The notes beneath the pieces were generated by a model. The model was given only the letters and a program-made list of their open reading frames with translations. It had not been told where the DNA came from and did no database searches. The position numbers were made by a program, and so were the translations under genes. From Clostridiales bacterium UBA7573 (GTDB lineage Bacteria > Bacillota > Clostridia > Oscillospirales > CAG-272), in assembly GCA_002477905.1 (NCBI GenBank), contig DLLB01000009.1, positions 32,265 to 38,755 of the forward strand: a DNA stretch of 6,491 nt. The letters are read 5' to 3'. Each line of letters begins with the position of its first letter. Positions within the stretch are counted from its first letter, which is position 1. This document shows positions 1 through 5,799 of this stretch, in pieces.

Positions 1-1
1 C

Positions 2-3000
2 GGGCATACCGCTGCAAACGGCTATGGTTTGATCGGATGGTCCCAAGGCAACAATGCCGTAAAGAATCTTGCCTTGTTGGAAGGCTTCCTCGTCAGCGGA
101 AAAGCAACTTTCCCGGGAAGCGAACAGCAGATCCAGTCCGCTTCCTTTATCGGCAAGCAGAATGGCACGACTTTCCTGAAAAATCTGTATTCCGAAATTT
201 CTGCGTACACCGGTGGTTTTTCCGGGGGTAAGGGCGTTTCTAAAAACTGTTTCGCAGGCTTGACCGCCTATATGAACGGCGGCAGTCTGTATGCGACCAA
301 CTGCGTCTATGCCGGCACGGTGCTGGGCGGAGAAGCTGCGCTTTTGTTCGGCGGTTCTAATCTGAAGAAAATTGAAAACTGCTATGCAACGGCAAGACAC
401 TACTCGGATACTACGATGAGCTCTTTGGCGGCATGGCAGGCGGCTTATTATAAGAGTGCAACTTTGTATTTGGATACCAGCAACGTCCCCGTGACTTCTT
501 TGAGCGGCAATGATAACAATCTGACCGCACAGCTTGCAAATCTGACGGTTACGACCGAGGGAGTTGCACCGGTCGCTTTTGCAAATGCGAGCGAATGGGT
601 GTATAAAGCAGGCTATCGTCCGATTCAAAAAGTATTCTACGATGCCCACACGGCAAACGACGGTTGGAAAGCCTTCGGCAACGCAGGGCGAATCGGTTCC
701 ACGCAGGGCGGCGAGGGTACCTACGGTAGAATGGCAACCAATCCGTTCTGTATTTCCAGCCGCGCAGATCTGATCTTCTACAATCTGACCAATGCCGCGC
801 ATTGGATCACCTATGCAAGCTTGGAAGCGGACGTATCCCTTGCCGATCATTTGGATTCCGAAACTTGGTACGAAACCGCGTACAAGTGGACGCCGTGCCA
901 GGCGGGAATCCTGTTTAACGGAAATGGGCATGCGATCCGCGGAATGTATTTGTATTCCAAAGTAGAGGGCTATTGGGCAAGCACTGCAAGTGTCGGCATG
1001 TTCACCGGTACTTGGAATCCAGCGGATACTACGGAGATTCAAGATCTTGCGATCATTCAGTCCCGTGCGGATGTCGTGCGCCATTCGGCGAACCTGAATG
1101 CGGCGACATCTCTTGCAACCAAGGACGCGGACGGCAATATCACGTTCGGTACCACAGACGGCAAGCCTACGATGGCAACCGGTAACCAGACGTATTTCGG
1201 TACGTTTGTGGCAAGAGCTTCCGGTACGATCAAATTGAGCGGTTGCTACACCGATATGGATGCTCATTTTGATGTATGGCAGTTCGGCAATGACAACGGC
1301 ACGGCAGTCCGCGGCGGCGGTCTGATCGGCGCGCCGAACGCGTTTGAAATTAAAGATTCCGCATTTGCGGGCAACATTCAGGTTGTGTCCGAAAAAGAAA
1401 AACCGTACACCTTGACGTTTGATCTCCAGGATAAAGACGGTACCGTGATTCAAACGGGATACACCTATACGTTCTATTCTGACGGGCAGACGCAGCAGAT
1501 CGGCGGTATTTGGGCATTTGACTGGGGTTCTAACACCACGATGCACAAAGTGACCAATACCTACTGCACGCCGGGCGTGATGAGCGGTACCACTTGGCAA
1601 AGTGTATTGGGATGCGGTTCCAACGGTTATTGGAATATCAGCAATTTGTACACCTCTGTTGCAATATCAGGTCTGACAGATGCGAAGAAGTATGTCAACG
1701 ATGCGGGAGAACTCACCAACACGGTGACGACGATCCAAGCAAACGGCGAGCAGATCGCGGCGAAATTCGTGGAACTTGGATTTGTTTCCTGCGGTGCAAA
1801 TACATTGCCGATTCCGGCAACTATTGCGGCAGGGCGCACGGATCTTTCCGATTTTGCAAAGTCCTATGTGGCAGAAGCGGCAATCAGCACGCCTGCGCAG
1901 TTGATGAATCCTGCGTCCGTACTGCCGACCTACGCGCGTGGCGTAAAGGCTTCGACGGTCTATCTGGATCGGGATATTGACCTTGCGGGCGTCACCTGGT
2001 CGGTGAACTCCTTGTCTGGAATCACCATTGACGGTCGCGGACACAAGATCTCCAATCTCACTGTATCCGGAAAAGCGCAGGTTGGATTGTATAATACAGT
2101 AAGTAACGTGGCATTCAAGAATCTGATTCTGGATAACTTCAATGTGACTTGCCTCAGCTCCACCGCATATGTCTGTGCACTGTTCTGCTCGGCAGCGGGA
2201 ACGGTGGATGTGACCAACGTATATGTGAATGCAAATCTGCGCGGTTATAAGCAGGTGGCGGCATTCGGCGGTTGGAACGGCGGTACGTTGAACCTGACGA
2301 ACGTACTGGTAACGGGCGTTATCAACGCAACCGGTACGAGCGATAACCACTCCGGTGTGTTGGTATCCGGCGGCGGTACAACGATCTGCAAGAACGTGCT
2401 GTCCTTGGCAATGCTTCGCAACGATAATTGTGACGGTTGGTTCAGAGGCAGTGGTAAACTCGACACGAGTAGTTCCGGCGTATACGGCTTGAACTGGGGT
2501 ACTTTGCAAAACGACACCAAGCTCGGCTTCTCCGAGGGACTTACCCCCGATCAGTTGCTTGGCGCCGCGGCAAAGACAACTTTGAAAGAGTTCGACTTCG
2601 AAAATGTTTGGACGACCACCTCCGGCTATCCGACCTTGAAGATCGCGGTCGGAAAGGTCACCGATCCGACGCCGACCACAAAAGCTGGTTTGGACGCTTC
2701 TTTGAAAGATAGCATTTTGGGCGGTTCTACGGCGACCAAGAATCTGGCTTCCGATCTGACCTTGCTCGGCGCACAGCTCAGAATGCGTACAGACGGCACG
2801 ACCACGAAGTTTGACGCAATGCGTTTTGGTTCTTCTGTCAAACTGAACACATCTTCCGCACTGTATCAGATTCTGTTCGGTACCGGCAATTACGAATACA
2901 ACACGGCAGTGAAATTCGGTACGTTGGTCATTCCGTCCTCTAAGTTGACGGAAGGCGCGGAACTGACCGTAGATACGGCAAGCGTATTGAATATCCCGGC

Positions 3001-3271
3001 GCAGAAGATTCTCAGCCAGGAAGAGGGCGTTGTCGTCTTCACGGGCGTTTTGACGGGAATTCCGGATACGGAAATTGCAACCGATCTGACGGCGCGCTCC
3101 TACATCGCATATTCCACAGACGGCGGTTCGACTTACACCTATGTATATTCGGATGCCATCACGCGTAGCGTGGAGGAGGTTGCAGTCGCGGCTTATCCGA
3201 GTCAGACCGCAGAAATGCAGGCTCTGCTGAAAGCGGCTTTCCCGGATGTGGATTTCGAAAAAAAAAACTGA
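2..3271 (+). CDS. Large secreted beta-helix/GLUG-like surface protein, 5' end outside window; first frame of a split CE2 esterase gene
   Basis: The frame is open from the first bases, so the N-terminus and signal peptide lie upstream. About 1,089 residues are visible. The chain is rich in G, N, T, S and V with short regular beta-strand segments such as 'ILFNGNGHAIRGM' (near 907-945) and 'ITIDGRGHKISNL' (near 2020-2058), as in right-handed beta-helix/GLUG adhesin-like modules. At least three module ends or starts are visible: 'W.YKAGYRPI' near 595-630, 'ISSRADLIFYN' near 750, 'ISTPAQLMNP' near 1880, and 'VWTTTSGYPTLKI' near 2607-2645. A different module follows (about 2680-3240) with 'MRF', 'GTLVIPSSKL', 'TARSYIAYS' and 'TRSVEEVAVAA'. 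I know this pattern from secreted clostridial enzymes but cannot give it a family name. The frame ends at TGA 3269-3271 just after an A10 run, where the next domain continues in the -1 frame. It probably binds or presents a glycan at the cell surface as the non-catalytic part of a multidomain esterase. No catalytic motif was seen in this part. Confidence 0.85.
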   Translation, partial: GHTAANGYGLIGWSQGNNAVKNLALLEGFLVSGKATFPGSEQQIQSASFIGKQNGTTFLKNLYSEISAYTGGFSGGKGVSKNCFAGLTAYMNGGSLYATNCVYAGTVLGGEAALLFGGSNLKKIENCYATARHYSDTTMSSLAAWQAAYYKSATLYLDTSNVPVTSLSGNDNNLTAQLANLTVTTEGVAPVAFANASEWVYKAGYRPIQKVFYDAHTANDGWKAFGNAGRIGSTQGGEGTYGRMATNPFCISSRADLIFYNLTNAAHWITYASLEADVSLADHLDSETWYETAYKWTPCQAGILFNGNGHAIRGMYLYSKVEGYWASTASVGMFTGTWNPADTTEIQDLAIIQSRADVVRHSANLNAATSLATKDADGNITFGTTDGKPTMATGNQTYFGTFVARASGTIKLSGCYTDMDAHFDVWQFGNDNGTAVRGGGLIGAPNAFEIKDSAFAGNIQVVSEKEKPYTLTFDLQDKDGTVIQTGYTYTFYSDGQTQQIGGIWAFDWGSNTTMHKVTNTYCTPGVMSGTTWQSVLGCGSNGYWNISNLYTSVAISGLTDAKKYVNDAGELTNTVTTIQANGEQIAAKFVELGFVSCGANTLPIPATIAAGRTDLSDFAKSYVAEAAISTPAQLMNPASVLPTYARGVKASTVYLDRDIDLAGVTWSVNSLSGITIDGRGHKISNLTVSGKAQVGLYNTVSNVAFKNLILDNFNVTCLSSTAYVCALFCSAAGTVDVTNVYVNANLRGYKQVAAFGGWNGGTLNLTNVLVTGVINATGTSDNHSGVLVSGGGTTICKNVLSLAMLRNDNCDGWFRGSGKLDTSSSGVYGLNWGTLQNDTKLGFSEGLTPDQLLGAAAKTTLKEFDFENVWTTTSGYPTLKIAVGKVTDPTPTTKAGLDASLKDSILGGSTATKNLASDLTLLGAQLRMRTDGTTTKFDAMRFGSSVKLNTSSALYQILFGTGNYEYNTAVKFGTLVIPSSKLTEGAELTVDTASVLNIPAQKILSQEEGVVVFTGVLTGIPDTEIATDLTARSYIAYSTDGGSTYTYVYSDAITRSVEEVAVAAYPSQTAEMQALLKAAFPDVDFEKKN

Positions 3272-3301
3272 TACTCTCTGAGTCTACGGAAGGGATTCAG
3301 A
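3258..3301 (+). other. Frame break at A10 run with downstream stem-loop (candidate -1 frameshift site or indel)
   Basis: Ten A's occupy 3258-3267. The upstream frame reads GAA AAA AAA AAC TGA. The -1 frame reads AAA CTG ATA CTC and stays open to 4287, encoding the whole CE2 esterase. A slippery heptamer A AAA AAA fits the zero frame at 3259-3265. A stem of 8 pairs (one G-U), 3277-3284 with 3294-3301 and a 9-nt loop, begins 9 nt after the A run, within the usual spacing for -1 frameshift stimulators. No Shine-Dalgarno-like stimulator sits at the normal 10-14 nt upstream. One extra A (eleven) would also join the frames and give the same peptide ('DFEKKKLILSE'). A sequencing or replication error in the homopolymer is therefore the simplest explanation. 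Confidence 0.7.
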
Positions 3302-4290
3302 TTCTCGGTAGAAATGCCGTTCTTTCTGATGGAATCGCTTGCGATTTTACCAATAGCGGCATTTCGTTCACCGCCGATTGTTCCGGCGATGTCACCCTGA
3401 AAGTCAGTGCGCAGAGCGGCAAAAAAGACATTTATTTCACCGTTTATGTAGACGGTGTGCGCAGTACGACACGGTTTTGCGTTCCGGCTGGCACCACGGT
3501 AGATCTCACGATCGCCACCGGACTTTCCAAAGGCAATCACACCTTTGAGATTCGGCGGCAAACGGAAATGAATTACGGCTATGCGACGTTGCAATCCCTT
3601 TCCTTTACCGGCACACTTGGCGCAAAACCTGCCGAAAAAAATCTGTATCTGCAATTTATCGGCGATTCCATCACTTGCGGACTGGGCAATCTTTGTGGCA
3701 AAAAGGAAGGCGGCAGTTGTGTCAACACTGCAAATTCGCACGAGGATTCCATCGAGGAAGATGGTACGCAGACGTACGCCGCGCTTGCCGCGCGCGCAAT
3801 GAACGCGGATTATGAGATGATTTCCTATTCCGGCATCGGTACAAGTTACAGTTGGGGCAAGAACTTTTTCGAAAAAGATTTGTATGCAAGTGCGGGCACC
3901 TGCCGCAGCGCTTCTGCAAATTTTGATTTTTCCACCGCGCGCATTCCCTCTGCCGTGATTGTCAATTTGGGCACAAACGACGCTTCCGGATATACCAACG
4001 CGGGCTTGACGGAGGAAGCGCATAAAGCGGCGGTGAAAGAACTGTTGCTTGCCATCCGCGCAAACGTCGGTGCAGATACGCCGATCGTGTGGGCGTATGG
4101 TTTGATGGGGACGGGGAAGGGCGACGTTATCCAAGCCGCTATCACCGAACTCGACGGAGAAAGCGCAAAGTATTATTACTTTGACGGTCTGACCGAGCAA
4201 CGCAACGGCGGCAACGGACATCCGACGGTCGCAGGACATGAAGTTGCGGCGCAAGAGTTGCAGACCTATTTGAAACGCATCCTTGCATAA
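3268..4290 (+). CDS. Carbohydrate esterase family 2-like SGNH hydrolase (C-terminal part of the split gene, -1 frame)
   Basis: This is 340 codons open from the A10 run, numbered here from CTG 3268. Residues about 10-119 match the CE2 N-terminal beta-sandwich ('IQILGRNAVLSDGIACDF', 'YFTVYVDGVR', 'GNHTFEIRR'). Residues about 125-340 form the SGNH hydrolase: block I 'GDSIT' with nucleophile S134 (codon 3667), block II 'SGIG' at about 188, block III 'NLGTND' at 233-238, and block V 'GHPTVAGH' with H318 (codon 4219). CE2 enzymes remove acetyl groups from plant or microbial polysaccharides, and several use a Ser-His dyad. Block V here lacks the Asp usually three residues before the His, which fits that. 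There is no ATG in frame; the first plausible start, GTG 3457, has no ribosome binding site and would cut the N-terminal domain in half. The part is therefore best read as the end of the upstream gene, joined by frameshifting or by correcting an indel. Expected to act outside the cell. The family call is firm; the substrate is unknown. Confidence 0.9.
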   Translation: MILSESTEGIQILGRNAVLSDGIACDFTNSGISFTADCSGDVTLKVSAQSGKKDIYFTVYVDGVRSTTRFCVPAGTTVDLTIATGLSKGNHTFEIRRQTEMNYGYATLQSLSFTGTLGAKPAEKNLYLQFIGDSITCGLGNLCGKKEGGSCVNTANSHEDSIEEDGTQTYAALAARAMNADYEMISYSGIGTSYSWGKNFFEKDLYASAGTCRSASANFDFSTARIPSAVIVNLGTNDASGYTNAGLTEEAHKAAVKELLLAIRANVGADTPIVWAYGLMGTGKGDVIQAAITELDGESAKYYYFDGLTEQRNGGNGHPTVAGHEVAAQELQTYLKRILA

Positions 4291-4330
4291 GCGGTAACTT
4301 TTCCCGCAAACAGATTTTTACACAAACAGA

Positions 4331-4364
4331 AGCACCGGATCCCAGACAGGATCCGGTGCTTTTT
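4331..4364 (+). terminator. Strong intrinsic terminator after the esterase gene, probably bidirectional
   Basis: A perfect 12-bp stem (AGCACCGGATCC at 4331-4342 with GGATCCGGTGCT at 4349-4360) encloses the hexaloop CAGACA and is followed by T's at 4360-4364. It lies 40 nt after the esterase stop. On the other strand the stem is followed by a T-rich but interrupted tract (TTCTGTTTGTGT), so it can also end the convergent repeat-protein transcript, whose stop is at 4428. No better terminator for that gene is visible between 4365 and 4427. Confidence 0.9.
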
Positions 4365-4427
4365 CCTTGGAAATGGAAAGGCGGCGAGCCGATTTTGCAG
4401 GGTACCCATCAGAGGGTGGAAGCTTTT

Positions 4428-5633
4428 TTATTCACTTGCATAGGGAATCCGGTATCCGGTTTTTCCAAACGTCCCGTATTCGATCGTACCATCGGTATAG
4501 ACGAGCTGTATGCCGACTAAGTAAGCAACTTCGGAATTGCTTCGGTTGGGGTGATAGTATCCAATCATATTCCCCTGAATTCCGAAAATTTCTCCGGGAA
4601 GAACCGGTCCTGTGATTTTTTCTTTTGTGGTTCGAATCCGATCGCCGACGCGATTGTAAGTATCTACTACCAGTGTGTAATATTTGATCGTTTTTCCGCT
4701 GTTATTTTTGCCATACCATGTTAAGTAAAAATAATTTGTTATGGGTTTTGTTTCCCAGTAAAACTTATGTTCCGCATCCACAATCGGCGCACTGATCCGC
4801 GTGCGCATATCGATCGAAAGATCGGCGTCACATTTCCGGCATGTGCCCCAGCCGGTGTCATTGTGCCCTGCGGGCGCGGTGTAATGGTCTTTGTAGCTGT
4901 TCTGACAGGTTTGACAGGTGTGAAGAACATAGCCCTGCTCGGTGCATTTGGGATAGATCGTTTGGGTTTGATAACGGTGTCCGGTTGCCGCGACCGTTTC
5001 CGTGTAGGCATCCTTACAGCGGGAGCAGGTGAACGTTTTCACGCCCTCCTTTTCACAAGTGGGTTTCTTCGTGATCTCCGCCCAATACGAGTGTCCAAGG
5101 GCTTTCGTATCTTCCTGCGCTTTGAGGATTTTACCGCATACGCGACAATGGCTTCCGCTGCTGCGTCCGGTTTTGGTACAAGTCGCAGGTACGGCGGCGT
5201 CTGTGACGGACACATGTTTGGTTGCGGGTATGGTTTTCTGCTCGACAAGCACCTTTTGGCAGACGGTACAATGCGCGCCCTCTGTTTTCCCGGTTTGCGT
5301 GCAAGTCGCGGGAACGGCAGGATCTGTCACGAAGGTATGGTCGGTTTTGGGCAGGGATTCTTTTTCTTTTCGTCCGCATTTCCCGCAAATCCGTTCCCTT
5401 TCACCGGATTCTATGCAGGTGGGGGCGGAGGTCACAGCCCATTTCCCGTAGGTATGCGTGCAGTTTTGCGGGGAGGAACTGTCGGAGCCGCTGGTCGAAG
5501 AAATGGAGGCGGTTGCTTTTGTGCTTTCTTTCGGAAAAAATGGGAAGTTCGGGATGTCTTGCCCGAAGAAAAGCAAGCATCCGAGTACAAGGAGCACACA
5601 AAGCAGTGCGAAAATAATCAGAAATTTTTTCAT
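4428..5633 (-). CDS. Membrane-anchored extracellular protein with tandem C..CxxC..H repeats
   Basis: This is 401 residues. Residues 1-3 are MKK, 4-24 form one hydrophobic helix, and 25-57 are a Ser/Thr/Pro-rich linker, so the rest should be outside the cell. 'VLGC' at 16-19 resembles a lipobox, but the hydrophobic stretch continues past the Cys, so a membrane anchor or uncleaved signal is more likely. Residues 58-268 hold five tandem repeats of 37-41 residues, each with three Cys and then a His: C73/C83/C86/H99, C111/C122/C125/H140, C152/C163/C166/H181, C193/C203/C206/H219, C230/C240/C243/H257. A partial sixth follows (C265/C268). The spacing C-x9-10-C-x2-C-x12-14-H suggests a small metal-binding knuckle, which is an inference. 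Residues about 275-401 are beta-rich with 'NNSGKTIKYYTLVVDTYN', 'TGPVLPGE' and 'VYTDGTIEYG'. This pattern recurs at the C-terminus of clostridial surface proteins and resembles the DUF5780-type domain from memory. GAGGAAG 6 nt before ATG supports the start. It is divergent from the Xre gene and probably controlled by it. The function is unknown. Confidence 0.93.
   Translation of the reverse strand: MKKFLIIFALLCVLLVLGCLLFFGQDIPNFPFFPKESTKATASISSTSGSDSSSPQNCTHTYGKWAVTSAPTCIESGERERICGKCGRKEKESLPKTDHTFVTDPAVPATCTQTGKTEGAHCTVCQKVLVEQKTIPATKHVSVTDAAVPATCTKTGRSSGSHCRVCGKILKAQEDTKALGHSYWAEITKKPTCEKEGVKTFTCSRCKDAYTETVAATGHRYQTQTIYPKCTEQGYVLHTCQTCQNSYKDHYTAPAGHNDTGWGTCRKCDADLSIDMRTRISAPIVDAEHKFYWETKPITNYFYLTWYGKNNSGKTIKYYTLVVDTYNRVGDRIRTTKEKITGPVLPGEIFGIQGNMIGYYHPNRSNSEVAYLVGIQLVYTDGTIEYGTFGKTGYRIPYASE
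4830..5462 (-). repeat. Protein-level tandem repeat block (5.5 units of C..CxxC..H)
   Basis: The units correspond to residues about 58-268 of the repeat protein. Units 2 and 3 are exactly 41 codons (123 nt) apart at equivalent Cys codons (C111 and C152). They share 'VPATCT.TG', then 'HC.VC.K.L', and remain visibly similar as DNA around 5174-5210 and 5297-5333. Units 1, 4 and 5 are shorter (about 38 residues) and more diverged. Units 2 and 3 are therefore probably the product of a more recent internal duplication. Confidence 0.85.
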
Positions 5634-5639
5634 TTTTTA

Positions 5640-5646
5640 CTTCCTC
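5640..5646 (-). promoter_or_regulatory. Ribosome binding site of the repeat-protein gene
   Basis: On the minus strand GAGGAAG lies 6 nt before the ATG at 5633-5631, inside a purine-rich stretch (AGAGAGGAAG). Its strength and spacing fix the start codon. Confidence 0.85.
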
Positions 5647-5684
5647 TCTATTTGTTTGAAATTCGTTGATTTTGCACACAATCC

Positions 5685-5713
5685 ATTATAACCTGTTTCA
5701 GGTTAAAAGTCAA
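5685..5713 (-). promoter_or_regulatory. Near-consensus sigma-A promoter of the repeat-protein gene
   Basis: On the minus strand -35 TTGACT (5713-5708) and -10 TATAAT (5690-5685) are separated by exactly 17 bp. The start of transcription should fall near 5678, giving a leader of about 45 nt. Almost the whole spacer is the palindrome AACCTGAAACAGGTT. A bound repressor there would directly block RNA polymerase. Confidence 0.88.
5690..5704. promoter_or_regulatory. Operator-like palindrome 1
   Basis: AACCTGTTTCAGGTT is a perfect inverted repeat with 6-bp arms (AACCTG/CAGGTT) and a 3-bp centre. It sits in the spacer of the minus-strand promoter and overlaps the edge of its -10 box. Size and symmetry suit a dimer of a small Xre/Cro-type repressor, and the only regulator visible is the adjacent 72-residue one. 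Binding by that protein is an inference. Confidence 0.75.
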
Positions 5714-5714
5714 T

Positions 5715-5729
5715 ACCCTGAAACAGATT
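5715..5729. promoter_or_regulatory. Operator-like palindrome 2
   Basis: ACCCTGAAACAGATT matches palindrome 1, read on the opposite strand, at 13 of 15 positions and keeps the full CTGAAACAG core. Its centre is 25 bp from the centre of site 1. It ends 4 bp before the TATAAT that points at the Xre gene, so it lies in the spacer of that promoter. The slightly weaker symmetry suggests lower affinity than site 1, as expected for autoregulation. Confidence 0.68.
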
Positions 5730-5733
5730 AAAT

Positions 5734-5739
5734 TATAAT
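5734..5739 (+). promoter_or_regulatory. Candidate -10 box for the Xre gene
   Basis: A perfect TATAAT stands 61 nt before the Xre start codon. No good -35 is present; the best is TCAATA with an 18-bp spacer, matching 3 of 6, so the promoter would be weaker than the divergent one. The predicted transcription start is near 5746. The mirror-image arrangement with the other promoter supports it. Confidence 0.5.
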
Positions 5740-5740
5740 G

Positions 5741-5779
5741 AAAGCACTTTTTGTATCGTCGAAAGGTGCTTTTTATTTT
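5741..5779 (+). terminator. Terminator-like hairpin in front of the Xre gene
   Basis: A stem of about 13 pairs (two G-U) joins 5741-5753 with 5760-5772, and the T-rich run TTTTTATTTT follows. It has the form of an intrinsic terminator but stands between the promoter region and the Xre ribosome binding site. The likely transcription start (about 5746) lies inside the left arm, so transcripts from the TATAAT at 5734 could not form the full stem. It would then act only on read-through coming from upstream. On the minus strand the T-tract after the stem is poor. Confidence 0.55.
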
Positions 5780-5788
5780 GAGGAATGG

Positions 5789-5793
5789 GGAGG
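5789..5793 (+). promoter_or_regulatory. Ribosome binding site of the Xre gene
   Basis: GGAGG inside GGGGAGGAGC lies 6 nt before ATG 5800. It overlaps the region just after the alternative ATG at 5785, so it decides for 5800 as the true start. Confidence 0.85.
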
Positions 5794-5799
5794 AGCTTT

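Noticed and set aside
1667..2509. 280-codon open frame on the minus strand
   Set aside because: Shadow of the beta-helix gene; low-complexity Cys/His/Arg-rich product without recognisable motifs or ribosome binding site.
3174..3179. AGGAGG inside the first frame as a frameshift stimulator or internal ribosome binding site
   Set aside because: It is about 80 nt before the A run, too far for stimulation, and no start codon in a useful frame follows at the right spacing; it simply encodes part of 'VEEV'.
3202..4254. 350-codon open frame on the minus strand
   Set aside because: It lies opposite the CE2 esterase, shows no domain pattern, and its composition (Arg, Cys, Ile rich) is that of an antisense shadow.
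3457..4290. GTG 3457 as start of an independent esterase gene
   Set aside because: No Shine-Dalgarno before it, and it would remove half of the CE2 N-terminal beta-sandwich encoded in the same frame upstream.
4404..4429. Hairpin ACCC/GGGT followed by six T's as a second plus-strand terminator
   Set aside because: The stem is only about 4 pairs, and a perfect 12-bp terminator already stands 40 nt upstream.
5577..5588. Lipobox 'VLGC' making the repeat protein a lipoprotein
   Set aside because: Leu at -2 is unusual and the hydrophobic stretch runs on past the Cys, which fits a membrane helix better; not excluded.
4767..5669. 300-codon open frame on the plus strand
   Set aside because: It lies opposite the repeat-protein gene, which has a clear promoter, ribosome binding site and repeats; its own product (Gly/Phe rich) is meaningless.
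5785..5799. ATG 5785 as the start of the Xre gene
   Set aside because: It overlaps the ribosome binding site used for ATG 5800 and adds five residues not typical of the family.
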